64,000 nt of DNA from Stratiolaelaps scimitus (lineage: Eukaryota > Arthropoda > Arachnida > Mesostigmata > Laelapidae): positions 11,254,001-11,318,000 of the forward strand of contig JABWDB010000005.1 of the NCBI GenBank assembly GCA_019614645.1. The letters are read 5' to 3'. How positions within the stretch are numbered: the stretch's first letter is position 1; every line of letters starts with the position of its first letter. The notes under the pieces were generated by a model. It did no database searches. It was not told the DNA's origin and saw only the letters and a list, made by a program, of their open reading frames with translations. Positions 46,710 through 59,283 of this stretch are shown here, one piece after another. A program made the translations under genes and the position numbers.

Positions 46710-47150
46710 CTCGTGGGCCATTTGTTGTCGTTGCGCTCGCGATCATCGACACCGGGGTCGAATTCGACGAAGTCCGAATGCCGCAAACGTATGTCTTTTG
46801 ATTCCATCGCGCGGCGCGATCACGGCCCCCCCCCTGGCCAGCTCTCCATTTCGCGTGAAGCGCGAACGAAAATGCCTTATTGGCATTTTTGTAGAGTTTA
46901 CGAACCCGATGGGTTCATGGGTGAACTCCCGGGTTCTGTCGAAGGATGGTCCATCCGTCTGCTGATCGTCGCCCTTTGCCCATACCAAGTAGATCGGTAT
47001 CCCAAGGAGACTATGTCACGGAGGATGCTATACTTAAATAATCCATCTTTTCGACGAAACGAAGGTAGGGAAAACATCCGTAAGCCAGCCACTGAGAGAG
47101 AGACATATAACCGAGACAACGTTGGGAATCAAATCGACGATTCTGATTAA
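46710..47150 (+). CDS. Candidate terminal exon followed by a poly(A) signal
   Basis: Open from 46710 (after TGA) to TAA 47148-47150, 146 codons, with ATG candidates at 46791 and 46872. AATAAA begins 20 bases after the stop (47170-47175), as in a short 3' UTR. The second half is balanced: MPYWHFCRVYEPDGFMGELP, then WSIRLLIVALCPYQVDRYPK, and an Arg/Asn/Glu-rich end (RKPATERETYNRDNVGNQ). Another plus-strand frame (46603-46965) and a minus-strand frame (46743-46988) overlap it. No domain recognised. The poly(A) hexamer is the specific support, but the region just downstream is AT-rich, so the hexamer could be chance. Confidence 0.33.
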   Translation, partial: LVGHLLSLRSRSSTPGSNSTKSECRKRMSFDSIARRDHGPPPGQLSISREARTKMPYWHFCRVYEPDGFMGELPGSVEGWSIRLLIVALCPYQVDRYPKETMSRRMLYLNNPSFRRNEGRENIRKPATERETYNRDNVGNQIDDSD

Positions 47151-47814
47151 AGGAAGCTTATGTTTAGCTAATAAAATAACACTGTGTAGTTGTGTGTGTG
47201 TGTATGTATGTCATTCACTTAATATAATAGCATTTTATTGTATTCATATGAAATGGATAAATTAGCAGTAAAGTTATTGTATTCACATATATCGATTATG
47301 CTTATAGGCCGCTAATGTTCCTAAAAAGAACTTCGTTCATTATTCTACTCATGGCATGATATAATGGATTATTACTGTGTACCGAACAGGATAGACGTAA
47401 TTGAGCATCACTTCGTAACAAAGGTGAGCTTTGACGACAACAATAACAATCAAATTATGCAGAATTTAATAGGTACCCGCAGCTGGCAAACTATGTATTT
47501 GGCAGACAGACAACAACAGCACGATGTTATATATTTACGTTTCGCATCAAGTTCAAATTTCAGAACAGCCCAATTATATATGTCTATATATATAATATAT
47601 ATATAAAAAATAATAACACAAAATGCTGCCATTATTAGTCTCTTAACGTGACGGCTCGGTTGATATTGTTCATATGTGAGTCGGCTGTCCTAGTTATGAA
47701 TCAATATACCCCCTCCTCATCGTCGGGACCTGGAGCAAATGGTGATAGCGAACCGCGACCTCGCTCCCGTCCGCATCTTTGAGGACCGACCCGGCACTCG
47801 ATTCTTCATTGCAG
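47151..47814. other. AT-rich non-coding DNA with a (TG)n tract
   Basis: TG/TATG run at 47190-47211 and several AT runs near 47575-47610. Nothing gene-like. Confidence 0.6.
47170..47175 (+). promoter_or_regulatory. Possible poly(A) signal AATAAA
   Basis: Twenty bases past the stop of the frame at 46710-47150. Confidence 0.35.
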
Positions 47815-48012
47815 ATTCCAGGAACTCAAAAACGTAGCCTCGACAACCTCAACCTGTGGCAGGACTCGTCTACTTTTCCTGCGCATTCGAGCTTTCGAGG
47901 ATTTGAGGCTTTCCTGTGGTTTCGTTTTATTAGGCATTTGAAATATCATAGCAGTAGCAGTCGTATTGAGAAAATAGACACTGGACGTATAACGACCAAG
48001 CGATCCCTCTGA
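47815..48012 (+). CDS. Candidate terminal exon behind a consensus acceptor
   Basis: A strong acceptor (ACTCGATTCTTCATTGCAG, ending 47814) opens a 65-codon phase-0 frame to TGA 48010-48012. The peptide runs IPGTQKRSLDNLNLWQDSS, then SSFRGFEAFLWFRFIRHLKY, then a Ser/Lys-rich polar end. QKRSLDNLN resembles sequence next to a dibasic cleavage site, as in propeptides, but one KR is not enough to call a neuropeptide precursor. No AATAAA follows within 100 bases. The splice site is the main support. Confidence 0.33.
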   Translation: MPGTQKRSLDNLNLWQDSSTFPAHSSFRGFEAFLWFRFIRHLKYHSSSSRIEKIDTGRITTKRSL

Positions 48013-48230
48013 CTTGTTAAGGTGCTCGAATTGATCTTCCTTAGATCAAACGTCAGACGATGCGGACAAAGCCGCACACAGATCCATGCTAGCTAAACGT
48101 CTGCATTAGGTGGACGCCCGTTTAGGATTGGCATGATACATTTTTATGTATATTATTATACATCGGTTAGTGGCAATAACAAACAGTGACAGCGATGTAG
48201 TCTGTACTAGTTGGCTGACATTATATATCG

Positions 48231-48234
<4 letters not shown>

Positions 48235-48271
<37 letters not shown>
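48235..48271. repeat. (AT)n microsatellite
   Basis: AT run of about 37 bases with a GTAT interruption. Confidence 0.93.
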
Positions 48272-48897
48272 GAGTAATTTAAATGTTACAACTCAGTGAA
48301 TTTGGCTGATCAAAGAGTTGGTTTCATTCTGTGAATGGCATGCTTCAAGGGCTCATTGCGCTCTTCTGCTCCTCTGCACAGCGAAATTCTAATTAAACTT
48401 AATTTTTTTGTCCTCGCTGAGCGATTTGTATTTACGTTCGACAACCAATGATTCATACAGTCACCGATTGGGCCACGCTTCGATAGATTGTACGCTAAGG
48501 AACACATAAACATTTGGTTGAAAATCAGGTTGAAAACATTTTTGTGAGAAAACGCAGCAGCGCCTTCTCAATTGATCTTCCATAATCAGCATGAATACTT
48601 GTTATGGACTCGTCGAACAGCTTGCCATAATTTAGACAGCGATGGCAGCAATATGCAGACGCTTTGAACGTGCAGACCTAACTCGAGGAATAACTAGACT
48701 CAAAAATACAGCTTACGATTGAGTGTGTGCATGAATATTCAAAATTTAGGGAGACACTCTGGAGAACAAAGCTCACTTTAAAATTCAGCCGTCCCGCCAA
48801 CCATATCACTTGTGGGACGACCTCTCACTATGATGTATCTTTAATTTTCCAGTAGAAAGTAGCCGCTGGCGCCCCCCCGCGGAGCGGAGGCAAACTT

Positions 48898-48947
48898 ATC
48901 TCTCTCTCCCTATCTCTCTCTCTGTCTCTCTCTCTCTCTCTCTTGCT
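48898..48947. repeat. (CT)n microsatellite, interrupted
   Basis: CT runs with CCCTAT, GT and TG interruptions. Confidence 0.9.
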
Positions 48948-49363
48948 CTAGCATATCGCCATCGGCCAACCGGACCCTTCTGGCGATGAACGAGTAATTA
49001 TAGGAGTCATGATGTAAAATCGGGGATCATTCATTCACGCTTGGCTAAAAACGCACCGCGTCGGCCGACGAACAGCCAGCGTTGACTGACTGAAACGCCA
49101 CTGGAGGGGCGGACTGAATTGGCGCCGCGCGGCGGGCAAACTACTATTACTACTAGTATTACAGTTACTGCAGGCGAAATGCACAAACAGAAAAAAAAAA
49201 AAAGAATATATATCGCTCTTCTCGCGAATAGAACAAGAGACAGAAAATAAAATCATGGCAGCACGGGAGCGCGCTGACCAGTCAGCATCATCGCCACGTA
49301 CTTAATGATAACGATAGCTGAGCGTTTGGAGAGCTGGGACGGAGTGAGCAGCGGATGAATCGT

Positions 49364-49383
49364 TCGTCGTCGTCGTCGTCGTC
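49364..49383. repeat. (GTC)n trinucleotide repeat
   Basis: About six tandem GTC units, read as (GAC)n on the other strand. Confidence 0.9.
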
Positions 49384-52036
49384 TGCCGAAAACCGAAGCA
49401 AAGGGGACGCCCGGCCCGGCCGGGGCCTGCTCGCTTTGCCGGTCCAACGCTGCCGCGGAGAGGCGACATGAAGTGCAGAGGTTGCTGTTGGCTGACACGT
49501 TGGTGCTGGTGGCTCGCTGTTGGCCCCGCTGGTGCTAGCAACAGCAGCCGTCGCCTTCGCCGCCGCCGCCGCCGCCACTGAACGGACTTACGTTATCCAA
49601 CCGTGGAAATGCTTCTGAACTAGGAGAGGTGTACTTCGTTGAACGAATCGCTCTCAGCGCGGTGATGATGAGAGCCCCGTCCGAACACGACGAAGACGGC
49701 AAAAGGCAATGAACTACGATGAAAGAACAACAAGACGACAGGCTAAAACGCCAGAAGCTGGCGTTCAATCGTCGTTGTCGCAGCAGCAGCAGCAGTGGTT
49801 GTTGTAGTTCGCTCTAAGTCTTTGATGGTTCACTATGCCAACGAACAAGAACGGGGAAATCAATCTAGTTGAAGTGCGGCAGGGACATGCACCTTTGCAG
49901 AAAAACACAAGAACAATTACTCAAACAATACTTGTAATATTTGCTCATTAAATGAGTGGATATTGTAAATCGGATAGCAGCAGGTCACTGGACTCAAATG
50001 AGTCATTATTCGTGGATAATGATGATAAATAATGAATGCATAATAATAATAATAGTAATAATATAATAATACGACAGGATGCGCCAACGCTACTGATACA
50101 TGAAAGTCAAGTGTCATCTCCACGCCACACGAGTAGGCTGCAAAACATGAACTGTGTTTCCTGTCAAATGTGTTATATAATATAACAAGCAGTGATGTTG
50201 AAACTTTGACCCGTGGGTTTTGACCCGACAGAGTTGGCACTACTTGCTTCGAAACGCGGACCACGGGCGACGTTTTGGGAACGTCTTTATGGCATCAATG
50301 CTGACAACCGGGTGGACATCGAATATAAAAATGAGTGTACTAAGCCATTTGCTTTTAGAACACGCCCCGACCCTTGGCATTTATTAAATTGCGCCAGCCA
50401 TTTATCCTTGCCAGAGACAAGCCAACCTACAGGCATTCAGCAACTATGTATTTTATGTTTCTCTTATACTTTCCTTATATACTATTGTCTGCAGGTACTC
50501 AAATCGATTGTCTGTGGGGAGAGTAAACGCCGATCTTCTTTTTTTGCCTCAATACATCTGTCACTATATTTTTCAGGATAGATTTTCTCCATGGAAATGA
50601 CTTGAGTGGTTGCACACCTTCTAACCTAATCTAGGATATCTGCCTCCCTCACCTGACACCTGGCTACCCCACCCAACGAAGGTTCAGACGATTGGCGGTG
50701 CGCTATCCTGGCTTCTTTTTCTTGTTGCGTCTCGACTTTCCGGTAGGCCACTAGGTCTGCATGGTTCCCCCCAAGCCAGTCCCGCATGTCTTCTTCATCT
50801 TCGGCGTCTATCTAATCTATCGCAAATAAGATTCGTCCCAATGCCGCTCACGTCTGGTGACTTTATTAGCTGGGGCTGGCCAAGGCAGGCTCCTATCTCG
50901 TAGGCTATGAGCTGGCAGCGCTGTTACGGCGCAGTAGCTCTAATGTTAAAAGTTATAAAAGTAAAGCCGAACTCCACGAAGCGGGAGCGGTCGGCGGCGG
51001 ACACGGTGAGTAGTGGGGGCCACGCTGGAGTGGAAGAAGAAATGAAACGATGCCAAGCGAGTTCTAAGGGGAATGAGAGCCTAGGCTTCGTTTGTTGAAG
51101 AAGAAGCCGGCACCGAAGCCGCCGGCTAAGTGCAACCGGGAACGGCCCTTCTAGGAACGGAAGAGAGAAAGAGGCAGCGAGGGAGGAGGGCTTCGCATAC
51201 GTCACAGGGTTCAAGGGTTCGCCGTCCTTCGAAATCATTTGCAAATTTCTCGACTCCGACTCGCCTAGGCACGTGTAGGCATACTACGTGGCAGTCGACT
51301 TGCTGCAACTGCTAGACGAGCAAGACAAACAGCAGGAGCCTATATAGAGAAGCCTTGTGAGGGAATGAATGTTTGTATTTATTGGCGAAATGAACAGGTA
51401 GTAAAAAAAAAGGGGAATTGTCAATTGCGGTTCCCGGTCGCTTCTGACGCTGTTTCGCAGCTCTCTCGTGATGATGCTGATTTGTTGTCATGACTTTCCT
51501 CCATGCATAGGCTCTTGTCGCGACGCCCCCTGGTGGACCAGTAGAAAAATTTGATAGATTCCAATGTTTATCAAGATTGCCAGCAGAGCCGGGCTAGTTA
51601 CTCGGCTAAGCCGAGTGGCCAGAATGGTAGACCTTCCGTAAACGGAATAGTCAAAATGAGACAAGCACCAATATTTGATTGGACATATTGTCCACAAGTG
51701 ACAAAACATCTAGTCGAACTTTGATTAGATTCGAGTACCTGTGAATATAATCTTAAATATAGACACGCTACAGTACAGACAGTAACGGACCGCTGCGCCA
51801 GTGAGTTCTACAACATTAACCGGCCAAAGTGATTTACACGACTCCCCATTGCACTACTCAGTGGCCCTCTGTGGAAGCTACTGGAGACATTTATTTGATA
51901 CGAAGGTTGTTCTATCTAACATTATGAGCCTCGAGAGCTACTTGGGCCACTGTGGCTCTCCGGTGGTATATACAATGCGAGAAGGTTCCTCTATTAATAA
52001 TATTATATATTCCTACCATAGTTCATAGCTCGACAC

Positions 52037-52544
52037 TTGTCACAATGGTCAAATAGTGGCTGTAGCACAGCCGGTGCTCCTGTCGGCAACTCGTTTCGAA
52101 GGCAGTCGCTCTCTTTCAGTCTGCCTTTCATAAATGTGCTGTGGGACATAAGCACCCCGCCTCTGTGCGCCCCCATGTTCCTTTGGGTGAAGCGACTGAC
52201 GCCATCGTTCTCATCGAGATGGGCGCGGATGTATAGGTTCCTCGTTGAAGCTACTCTGCTGTGTCAGCAACGTGCGTTGAGGGTCCCACCGACGCAGTGC
52301 GGTTCTTCTGTCTCGAAGGGAGAGTGGAAACGGATGAGGAGCCGTCTCCCAGACTTCGGCAGTCCCCCACAATACCCACAGCGCTCCCTCCGCAGCAATC
52401 CAGCTACAGTCGGCGGCAGCAACGTCGGGAACGAATCGTCAGAAGCCGCAGAACGCCCCATTCTCCACTCCATCCTCCACGAGCTGCATCGCTGGCTCAT
52501 CCTCATCACTGGCGGACGGACCGACACCGCTGCTGCTGCTGCTT

Positions 52545-52577
<33 letters not shown>

Positions 52578-52594
52578 TAATAATCACCGGCTAA
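52037..52594 (+). CDS. Candidate exon ending in a poly-alanine tract
   Basis: A 185-codon frame to TAA 52592-52594. Most codons end in C or G, including the part before the repeats. The peptide has a hydrophobic/aromatic segment (SFSLPFINVLWDISTPPLCA), a basic middle (KGEWKRMRSRLPDFGSPP), an acidic turn (NESSEAAERPILHSILHE), then HRWLILITGG and two Ala runs split by one Leu, ending IIITG. The Ala runs come from (GCT)n and (GCG)n repeats. Poly-Ala is common in transcription regulators. Two other frames (52261-52803 plus, 52264-52587 minus) are open across the same repeats, so the reading frame is uncertain. No domain recognised. Confidence 0.3.
52527..52576. repeat. (GCT)n-(GGC)n compound trinucleotide repeat
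   Basis: Five GCT units, a TTT break, then about ten GGC units. Open in several frames (poly-Ala, poly-Gly, poly-Arg), which creates misleading long frames. Confidence 0.95.
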
Positions 52595-52908
52595 CAGCAG
52601 ACGCAAGGCGCTCTCTCTTCGGGGTCTCTTCGCAGTCGAGCGAACAAAAACAAAAAACAACATTCATTCATCCATTCATATTTTCACCGGGAGCGGCGGC
52701 GGTGGCGGCGGTAGGAGCAGCGGGGGCGGTTGCGAGACAGTACTGTGCACTGCATTACGCTGCCTGCCTCAGTGCCTGCCAGGCTGAGCCGTGGGAGAGT
52801 TGAAGTGAGCACGAATGAGGAAGAAAGCGGGAACATACATGCCAGCGGTGGATGACTTGCAGAAGCGCTAAGATACTCGTACTGCAGCTGACTACCGGCT
52901 TGCCAGGA

Positions 52909-52937
52909 TATATATATATATATATATATTATATATA
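52909..52937. repeat. (AT)n microsatellite
   Basis: AT run with one TTA interruption. Confidence 0.92.
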
Positions 52938-53849
52938 GGGGAATACGTAGTAGCGACCAGGGCGTTGACTGAGGTCTGGTGGTAGGGGAACTAAGCAGAA
53001 CGCTATAGAGGGCCGTCGGCAGGACGACACCCTGAACGTGGCATCGGCGTTAGGTGGCACGAGTGCGTATGGGTCAGACAAGATGGCGGGGGGGGGTCCC
53101 GCAAGGATCGCCAGGGCGAAATGACCGTGGGCTGTCGCTTGCGGACGACGCTTCGGCTGGGGTTTTGTGGGAAGGGAGCTGGTGGGCATGGAGATGGTGT
53201 CGCACACTCGAACACTCAAAGGGATTTCCCCCTGAAAGGTCTGCAGATGCCTGGCGAATGAACGAACGCAACACGAGAGCTGCTAAGGGGTCTGTGGGGG
53301 GAGATGTAGTCGAGGAGGGGAAGGTATAATTAGTTTTCCACCGGACGGATGGAATGAGCCCGCCCTGGCCGTTCACTCGTACATTTGCAATTAGCCGACG
53401 ACAGGGGGCCGGGCCGAGGATCTAACTGCTGTGACCGAGTGATCGTAGCCGCCGGTGGCCGCTGGTGCTGCCGCTCCGAACCACTGAAAATGGAAAGGGA
53501 TGAGGAATCGTTGCCGGGTGAACGACTGGTGGTACTTGTGGCAATCGTGAAAAGCAGCAAACATTTCAACCTACCTGATCGGAGCGTATCTGATAGGAGC
53601 AGATGCGCAACTTCTCTTGAAGTTGATATCTCAGGCAGTCGATTGCGGTTAGAGGAACCCTAAGGGTTTGAGCGTGTGATTCGAAGAGATCGAGAGGGAG
53701 GTGACTTTGTGATGCTCAGAGATGATCGCGAAGTAGCCTCGTTGGGTTATACGCAGTGGCGAGTACGATTCTTGCCCTTTGAAATTAAGATGCATACTAG
53801 CGTCTTTTGTACAACAAAAAAGCGTACATACTACAATTGTAATATAAAG

Positions 53850-53917
53850 ATCTTAACAGTGTAGCTTCTGTACAAGTTGTAGCTTCTGTAATCTTAATAG
53901 TTGTAGCTTCTGTACAA
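53850..53917. repeat. Short tandem repeat, 41-base period with an inner extra copy
   Basis: The unit TGTAGCTTCTGTA occurs three times. The larger unit starting ATCTTAA is repeated with a 41-base period and a few differences. Confidence 0.85.
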
Positions 53918-54660
53918 CTATTTCTATTCGAAAATGCTTAGCACTTCCGTGCAATCCAGTACTTAGTGTGTTGTCGATATTGGTAAAGCCCCTTCATTAT
54001 TTTGTGCATCGTTCGTCCGCTGCCAGTAAGATCCTACATCTGCTTTGACAGCCAGCGGCAAAGTACACGCTAATACACATCTGATCTTCAAAGCACACAC
54101 ACATTTAGTTGGCTATATTACATTGGCTACATCGAATGCAAATGTGCAAGCCCTGTACATTGGAGGATCGCAAAACAGAGACAAAAACTGGTACAGCGTA
54201 CCGCCATTAAGTGACGGCGTCGCCGTCGACAAAGCGACGGCCGTCGAGACGGCGGCTGCGGCCCGTTTGAGCCCGGGTCGCTCTAATGCAGTAAGCCTCC
54301 ACGGTTCTCTTGGGCTCTTGCTGGTTGGCCCTCGAAGGGAGCCGGTAGCTACCAGTTGTTCGAGACATCGAGACGCGTTATCCATTCTAATGAATTTACA
54401 AGCCGCAGAGGCGGTGCGGTGCGTGCGCGCGCGCGCGGCCACTCGGTAACAACAACGAGCCGCAGCAGCCGTGGTAGTGGTACTCCAGCGAGGGGTACTA
54501 CCAACGACGGGTAAACTACATGGCGACGATGGCGTTAGCGCATTGTGCTGTATAGGTCGTCTCTCGTGTGCCGCGTAGACGGTTCTGTTCGCCTGTGTTT
54601 ATGCATGTGTCATAAATCTCGTGTTTGTTTTTCCAAGACGATGCTGTTTATTAGCCAGCC

Positions 54661-54676
54661 CTAGTAGTACTACTAG
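54661..54676. repeat. Perfect 16-base palindrome
   Basis: CTAGTAGTACTACTAG is its own reverse complement. Confidence 0.95.
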
Positions 54677-56250
54677 GTAGTACCACTACAACAACTGCTA
54701 GTACGAGCTGTCGCTCGGTTTGCACCCGAAATCCCCCGAACGACCATCGTCCGTAGCGTCCGCGTATCGCCTCTCCGCTGAACTCAGCCCCACTGTATCT
54801 GTAATAAATTCTCTCGTGCGAGACGGAGGACTTACGGGCGGGAGTGCGCGGGGGTCTTTACTGGTTAGGTGAACGCATTGGCGCAATGTCATACCTTCCC
54901 GTCGGGATAATAGCCCGCTCGCTACTAAATGTCTGTGACGCATTTCAGATATAATATAAGTAATTAGTGATTTTCGACGCGGCGAAAATGAGACGGGTCC
55001 CCTGCCATGGCAACACCCAATAAACGAGCAACGATTGGCGAGTATAAGGATGATGAAAGCATTGGCCAACTTTCAAGGTGAGGTCTAGACAATAGAAAAT
55101 AAAATTGACGATTTTCACCCGTGTTAATTTACTCGTTGCGTGCTTACTCTTGTCCGAATTATTAGGCATCGAGCACAACGCGGCAGTTGATATCATATTC
55201 CTCTCTAGTTAATGAATTAGCTAATAATTAATTAATGCATCCGCTGCTCAGATGTCTCAACTCAAGTACACCTCTATTGAATAGCACACGCCGTTTTTTC
55301 GGGGCTCGAGCCTGTGGCCTCCAGATCTTCACGGCCGGAAGAATGACAGGGTAGTTATGTATTATCGCTACCCCAATAGAGTAATCACTTACTATACATA
55401 GTTGTGAATGAGCGAAACAAAGAGACTTATTGCATTAGTGTCCCCGTTCAATATATCATCAGATTAGAAGCATGGCCCATATATCGCCCATTTATGACAA
55501 ATGGTATAAGCTGAGAGCTAAGTCGATTTGGCAGGTGGGTATTTGATCAGATCAACTCTCCCAGAGTGGGGGGGGAAGCGCAGTAACTGATCCCGTTAGT
55601 ATCTATTCGTGGGTTCGGCCAAGATCGAGGGCCGCATCTCCCATCAACAACCGGGATGTTTCGGCCGTCTATGATTTGTGTGACTATCCCCTGGATTGGT
55701 ATGGTGTTCTACAGTGCAATGTATATTCTACAGTATGTTAATCATTTTCTGCGAATATTGAAGGACGTTCATTCCATCATCAACGTTGTTCTTTCAGAGC
55801 TATGTGGCGATTCGTCACGTTGGGAGAGGATCCTGTAGTACAAGGTATATATGCATGAATATGGTCCGAATGTTTCTAATGATGTATACTACTAATTCCT
55901 ATTAATTCCTAATTATCGTATGTTTGAAGAAATGTCAGCACCATGTATATAAAACTCTAATAGAAATATCATTTATGTTTGATTATCTTCGGCTACACAA
56001 GGGACACTGGATGTCCGTTGTAGACCAACTATTACATTCAAGACATTTGGCTACTTTGTATTCGTCGATAATATAACATCCATTAAGAATAATGCTTAAC
56101 GACTGCAATCTACCACAAGGTATAATACCTAAGCGCATCACTCATTGTGCGAGTTGTTGCTCCATTGCGATTCTATCAGAGACAAAATGGAAAAAACTTA
56201 AGATCGTGCCAATACTATGAGTCATGAAGAACTACTCTTCTCTCCTTCGC

Positions 56251-59000
56251 CCACTCGCAGAGCACAACAGTTTTGAGGCCCTATCGGGCAGGATTGCGTT
56301 GCCTTTCTCTGGTTAGTCGAGAAGACCAATGTCCACGACAACCACAATCTGTCTGTCCGTAGCTGCGGGATGTGCCGCCACGCCGTACACCCACTAGATG
56401 CTATTGTAGATGCCTACTGTGAAGGCTTGCACAACAGCCACTGCGACGCCGTGTAACCGCTTGCGGCTGCTATAGCTCGAGCTGAATCGGCTCCTTCAGG
56501 TCCGCCCTTGCAACACTATTCCTCTCTTTCCTGCTCCGGTAGGCACTGTTCACCGCTGGTGATACCACAGCGAGAGGGGTGACCGGGAGGAGGCGGTTGT
56601 GTTAGCGCAAGCGGACGCAAGCGAATTCGAAATTGTTCCTATTCGGTTCGGCTGGCCAGCAGCGAGTTTTGCCCGTTTTAACCCTGCCCCCTCGGCCCCT
56701 AACATTTCGGCCACACCACCATCACTACTATTACTACAACGATTGCTACTGTTGGTACCGCCACCAGTGACAGCTATATGGGCAAGCCATTTGTGGAATT
56801 CCGCTTAGGAAGCAGCATAGGCGCTTAGGACGTTGTCCCCGTGGCCACCCCGCCAACACCCCCAACCTACCACCCCGTGCCGACTCTTTCTCTCGTGGCC
56901 CTCGAAATCCCCCTACCGAGCCATGAAATTGCGGTAACGGACTACGGGAAGGGCGCGGAACGCAGCGAGAGAAAACAAGAGAGAGAGAGTCAGAGAGGAC
57001 GAGAGTGAGAGAAAGTCTATAGTAGTGATAGTAGAATTATTATTATTACTATAGGACGAGCTCGAGTACATACATACATCTGCGGATACGTAGCGATGAA
57101 GGAGGACGGATAGAAGGATGGTCTGAAGAGGAAGCCAAACAGGGACCAAATAAGCATTTGTGGGCGAACACGAGAAAACAGAGGAAACTACTCAGCGTGA
57201 TCTGTGTGTGTGTGTGTGTGTGCTCGATAGGCCTTGCCTACACTGTCCACTGCTATCAGCAATGTGGCTGGCATTTTACACACTTTGCATCGCTTCGGTC
57301 GAATTTATCCGTCGTCGTGTCTACAGGGTCGGTGGCATTGCAGCAGGGATCATTTTGTTCCCCCCCGTTTTGCCTCCTTGCGCCATTCGAGCCAGCTATA
57401 GTCCGTTCGACTTCTACAGCCGCATTCACATTTCTGGCCTGTCTGCTTCTCGTATTTCCCAGCTTCATCATTGTCGAGTTTCTGTTCGCACTGTGACGAT
57501 GCCCAATGCTCAAATTGGCCAACGAAGGGAAAACCAGTACGAGCAATTCCTCAGCGTGGGCTAATTCCTCAATTTCGCTTCGATTGCTGATGCTTGTGGG
57601 TTCGGTTTCACTGCAGCCATCTCAATTTCAGCCTCTTCGAGTCCCAGTGCAGGGCTAGCTGTTCCCTGAACCGGTAGGCAGTGTTGCTCTTATGGCATTT
57701 CTCTCCCCTTCTACAATACGAAACTCCACAGTCATCTCATCCCGACTTGAACCTGAAGGTAACCACCGCGGCGATGATGACGGCAGGAATCGATGCCAAA
57801 TGAGAACCGCTCGAGTCACCAGCTGTATAGTGGTCAAGCTGACGATGCCAAACAATTGCGATCGCAAAACCGACCTCTTAGGAACGGGAGGCCGCTTGCG
57901 GTAGCGGTGGCTTGCGTTTTCACAATGGAAAAGCTCCACTCCCGATCTGATGCAAAGGAGTGCACAAATGAGTGAAAGGACTTCAACAACGGAGACGAAA
58001 GGCAGAATTTATATGTCCATTGCAATAGCGAGTCCATGGCATGCAATGCCTGCCGCCACGATCGTCGACTGACGGGGAGCGAACCGTAGAAAAACAGCTC
58101 TAAAAGGCAATAAGCAATAGTGTACCGGGACAATATCTTCTGGGGGCGGGCAGGGCGGACTTCCTCTGAACATAGGCCTACAGAAATATCATGTGCCAGC
58201 AATGAAGAGCAGGATGGTGACCTATTCGCAGAGAAGAGATTCGGCATTATTATTTGTGTGGAGGCTTTTATTTCAAAGGGATATAATTCGAAAGGAACTC
58301 AATAATAGATATGAATAGCTATATAACACAACGGATCACAGACACCCACTGGATATGATAAGGATCAGTCTGCACTTATTACATACAAACATGCTAATAT
58401 CCTTTGTGAGGTTAAAGATGGACTATTGCTTTGTCCTTCGTACAGTTTGTTGGCCATCTTTACTAATCTAGACGCCTCCTTCAGCGTGCTGAGCGCGTCG
58501 CGTCTCCTGAGCGTTGTGCTCCCACAAGGATGGAAGCTGCTGCGCTTGACCAAACTCTTGAACTCCTCTCCTATGTTGTACATCTCCCCCGATGCTCTCT
58601 CGTTCTCTCCTCGCGCCTCCGTCTCGGTGAGATCTTCTACCGAACGATACATAGGGAGTGAAGCATTCTACAAGCGCGTTCAGCCAGCGCTTCAAGAGAC
58701 TTCAATTTGCATACGCGGCAAGTTCGCGGGCAGGCGGGCTAGCAGGCAATGCAGCCCTCTTCAGGTGGCGTCGCTGAGCCGTGAGGAGGAAAGTTGTCCA
58801 AGAGGAGGAAACCAAAGTCCGGCGGCCGGTTCACTCGCCATAGCCCTTATCCGACTCTCAGTATTAGAGCCCCTTCCAACTCGTCGATCTACAAGAGCCT
58901 TCATCTAGCTATAATGCTTGTGTACAGGTAGGTGCGCATTTCATGGGCGCGGTCAACTTCGACCGAAAGGCGTGCGACTAGTCGACAATTGAAAATCCCG
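56251..59000. other. No convincing gene; GC-rich with a (TG)n tract
   Basis: TG run at 57203-57222 and dense overlapping frames on both strands (largest 58426-58908 plus) with no supporting splice site or poly(A) context. Confidence 0.5.
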
Positions 59001-59040
59001 CTATAAAATCTACCATCGTATCGGGGACGAATCTGTTGAC

Positions 59041-59072
59041 CCTTACACCCAATAGAGCCTTACACCCAATAG
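59041..59072. repeat. Tandem duplication, 17-base period
   Basis: CCTTACACCCAATAG occurs twice, at 59041 and 59058. Confidence 0.93.
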
Positions 59073-59283
59073 ACATCAGGTGTTGGAACCTTATCCTAAC
59101 GTGCGCGGTTGAATGAACTTGACGATACCGAAAATTACGCCCTGCCCCCGATGCCCCAATTGCAGATCCAATAACCCTATGAGGATTATATATACCGCTG
59201 GAAGTGTGCAGTTTTCCCAGGTATGCCTCTGCAGACGGATGTCCTTAGAGACACTCGTCAAGTATAGAGATGCTAACGACTAC

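Larger units (their letters stand above)
48013..52036. other. No convincing gene; AT, CT, GTC and GCC repeats
   Basis: AT-rich to 48.8 kb, GC-rich 49-49.85 kb (GTC run at 49364, GCC run at 49555-49577, CAG run near 49780), AT-rich with AAT runs near 50040, GC-rich 50.9-51.35 kb. A plus-strand frame at 50213-50581 is plausible but unsupported. Confidence 0.5.
52595..56250. other. No convincing gene; AT tract, short tandem repeat, palindrome
   Basis: GC-rich to 54.7 kb, then AT-rich. Contains an AT tract at 52909, the tandem repeat at 53850-53917 and a 16-base palindrome at 54661. All frames lack splice support. Confidence 0.5.
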
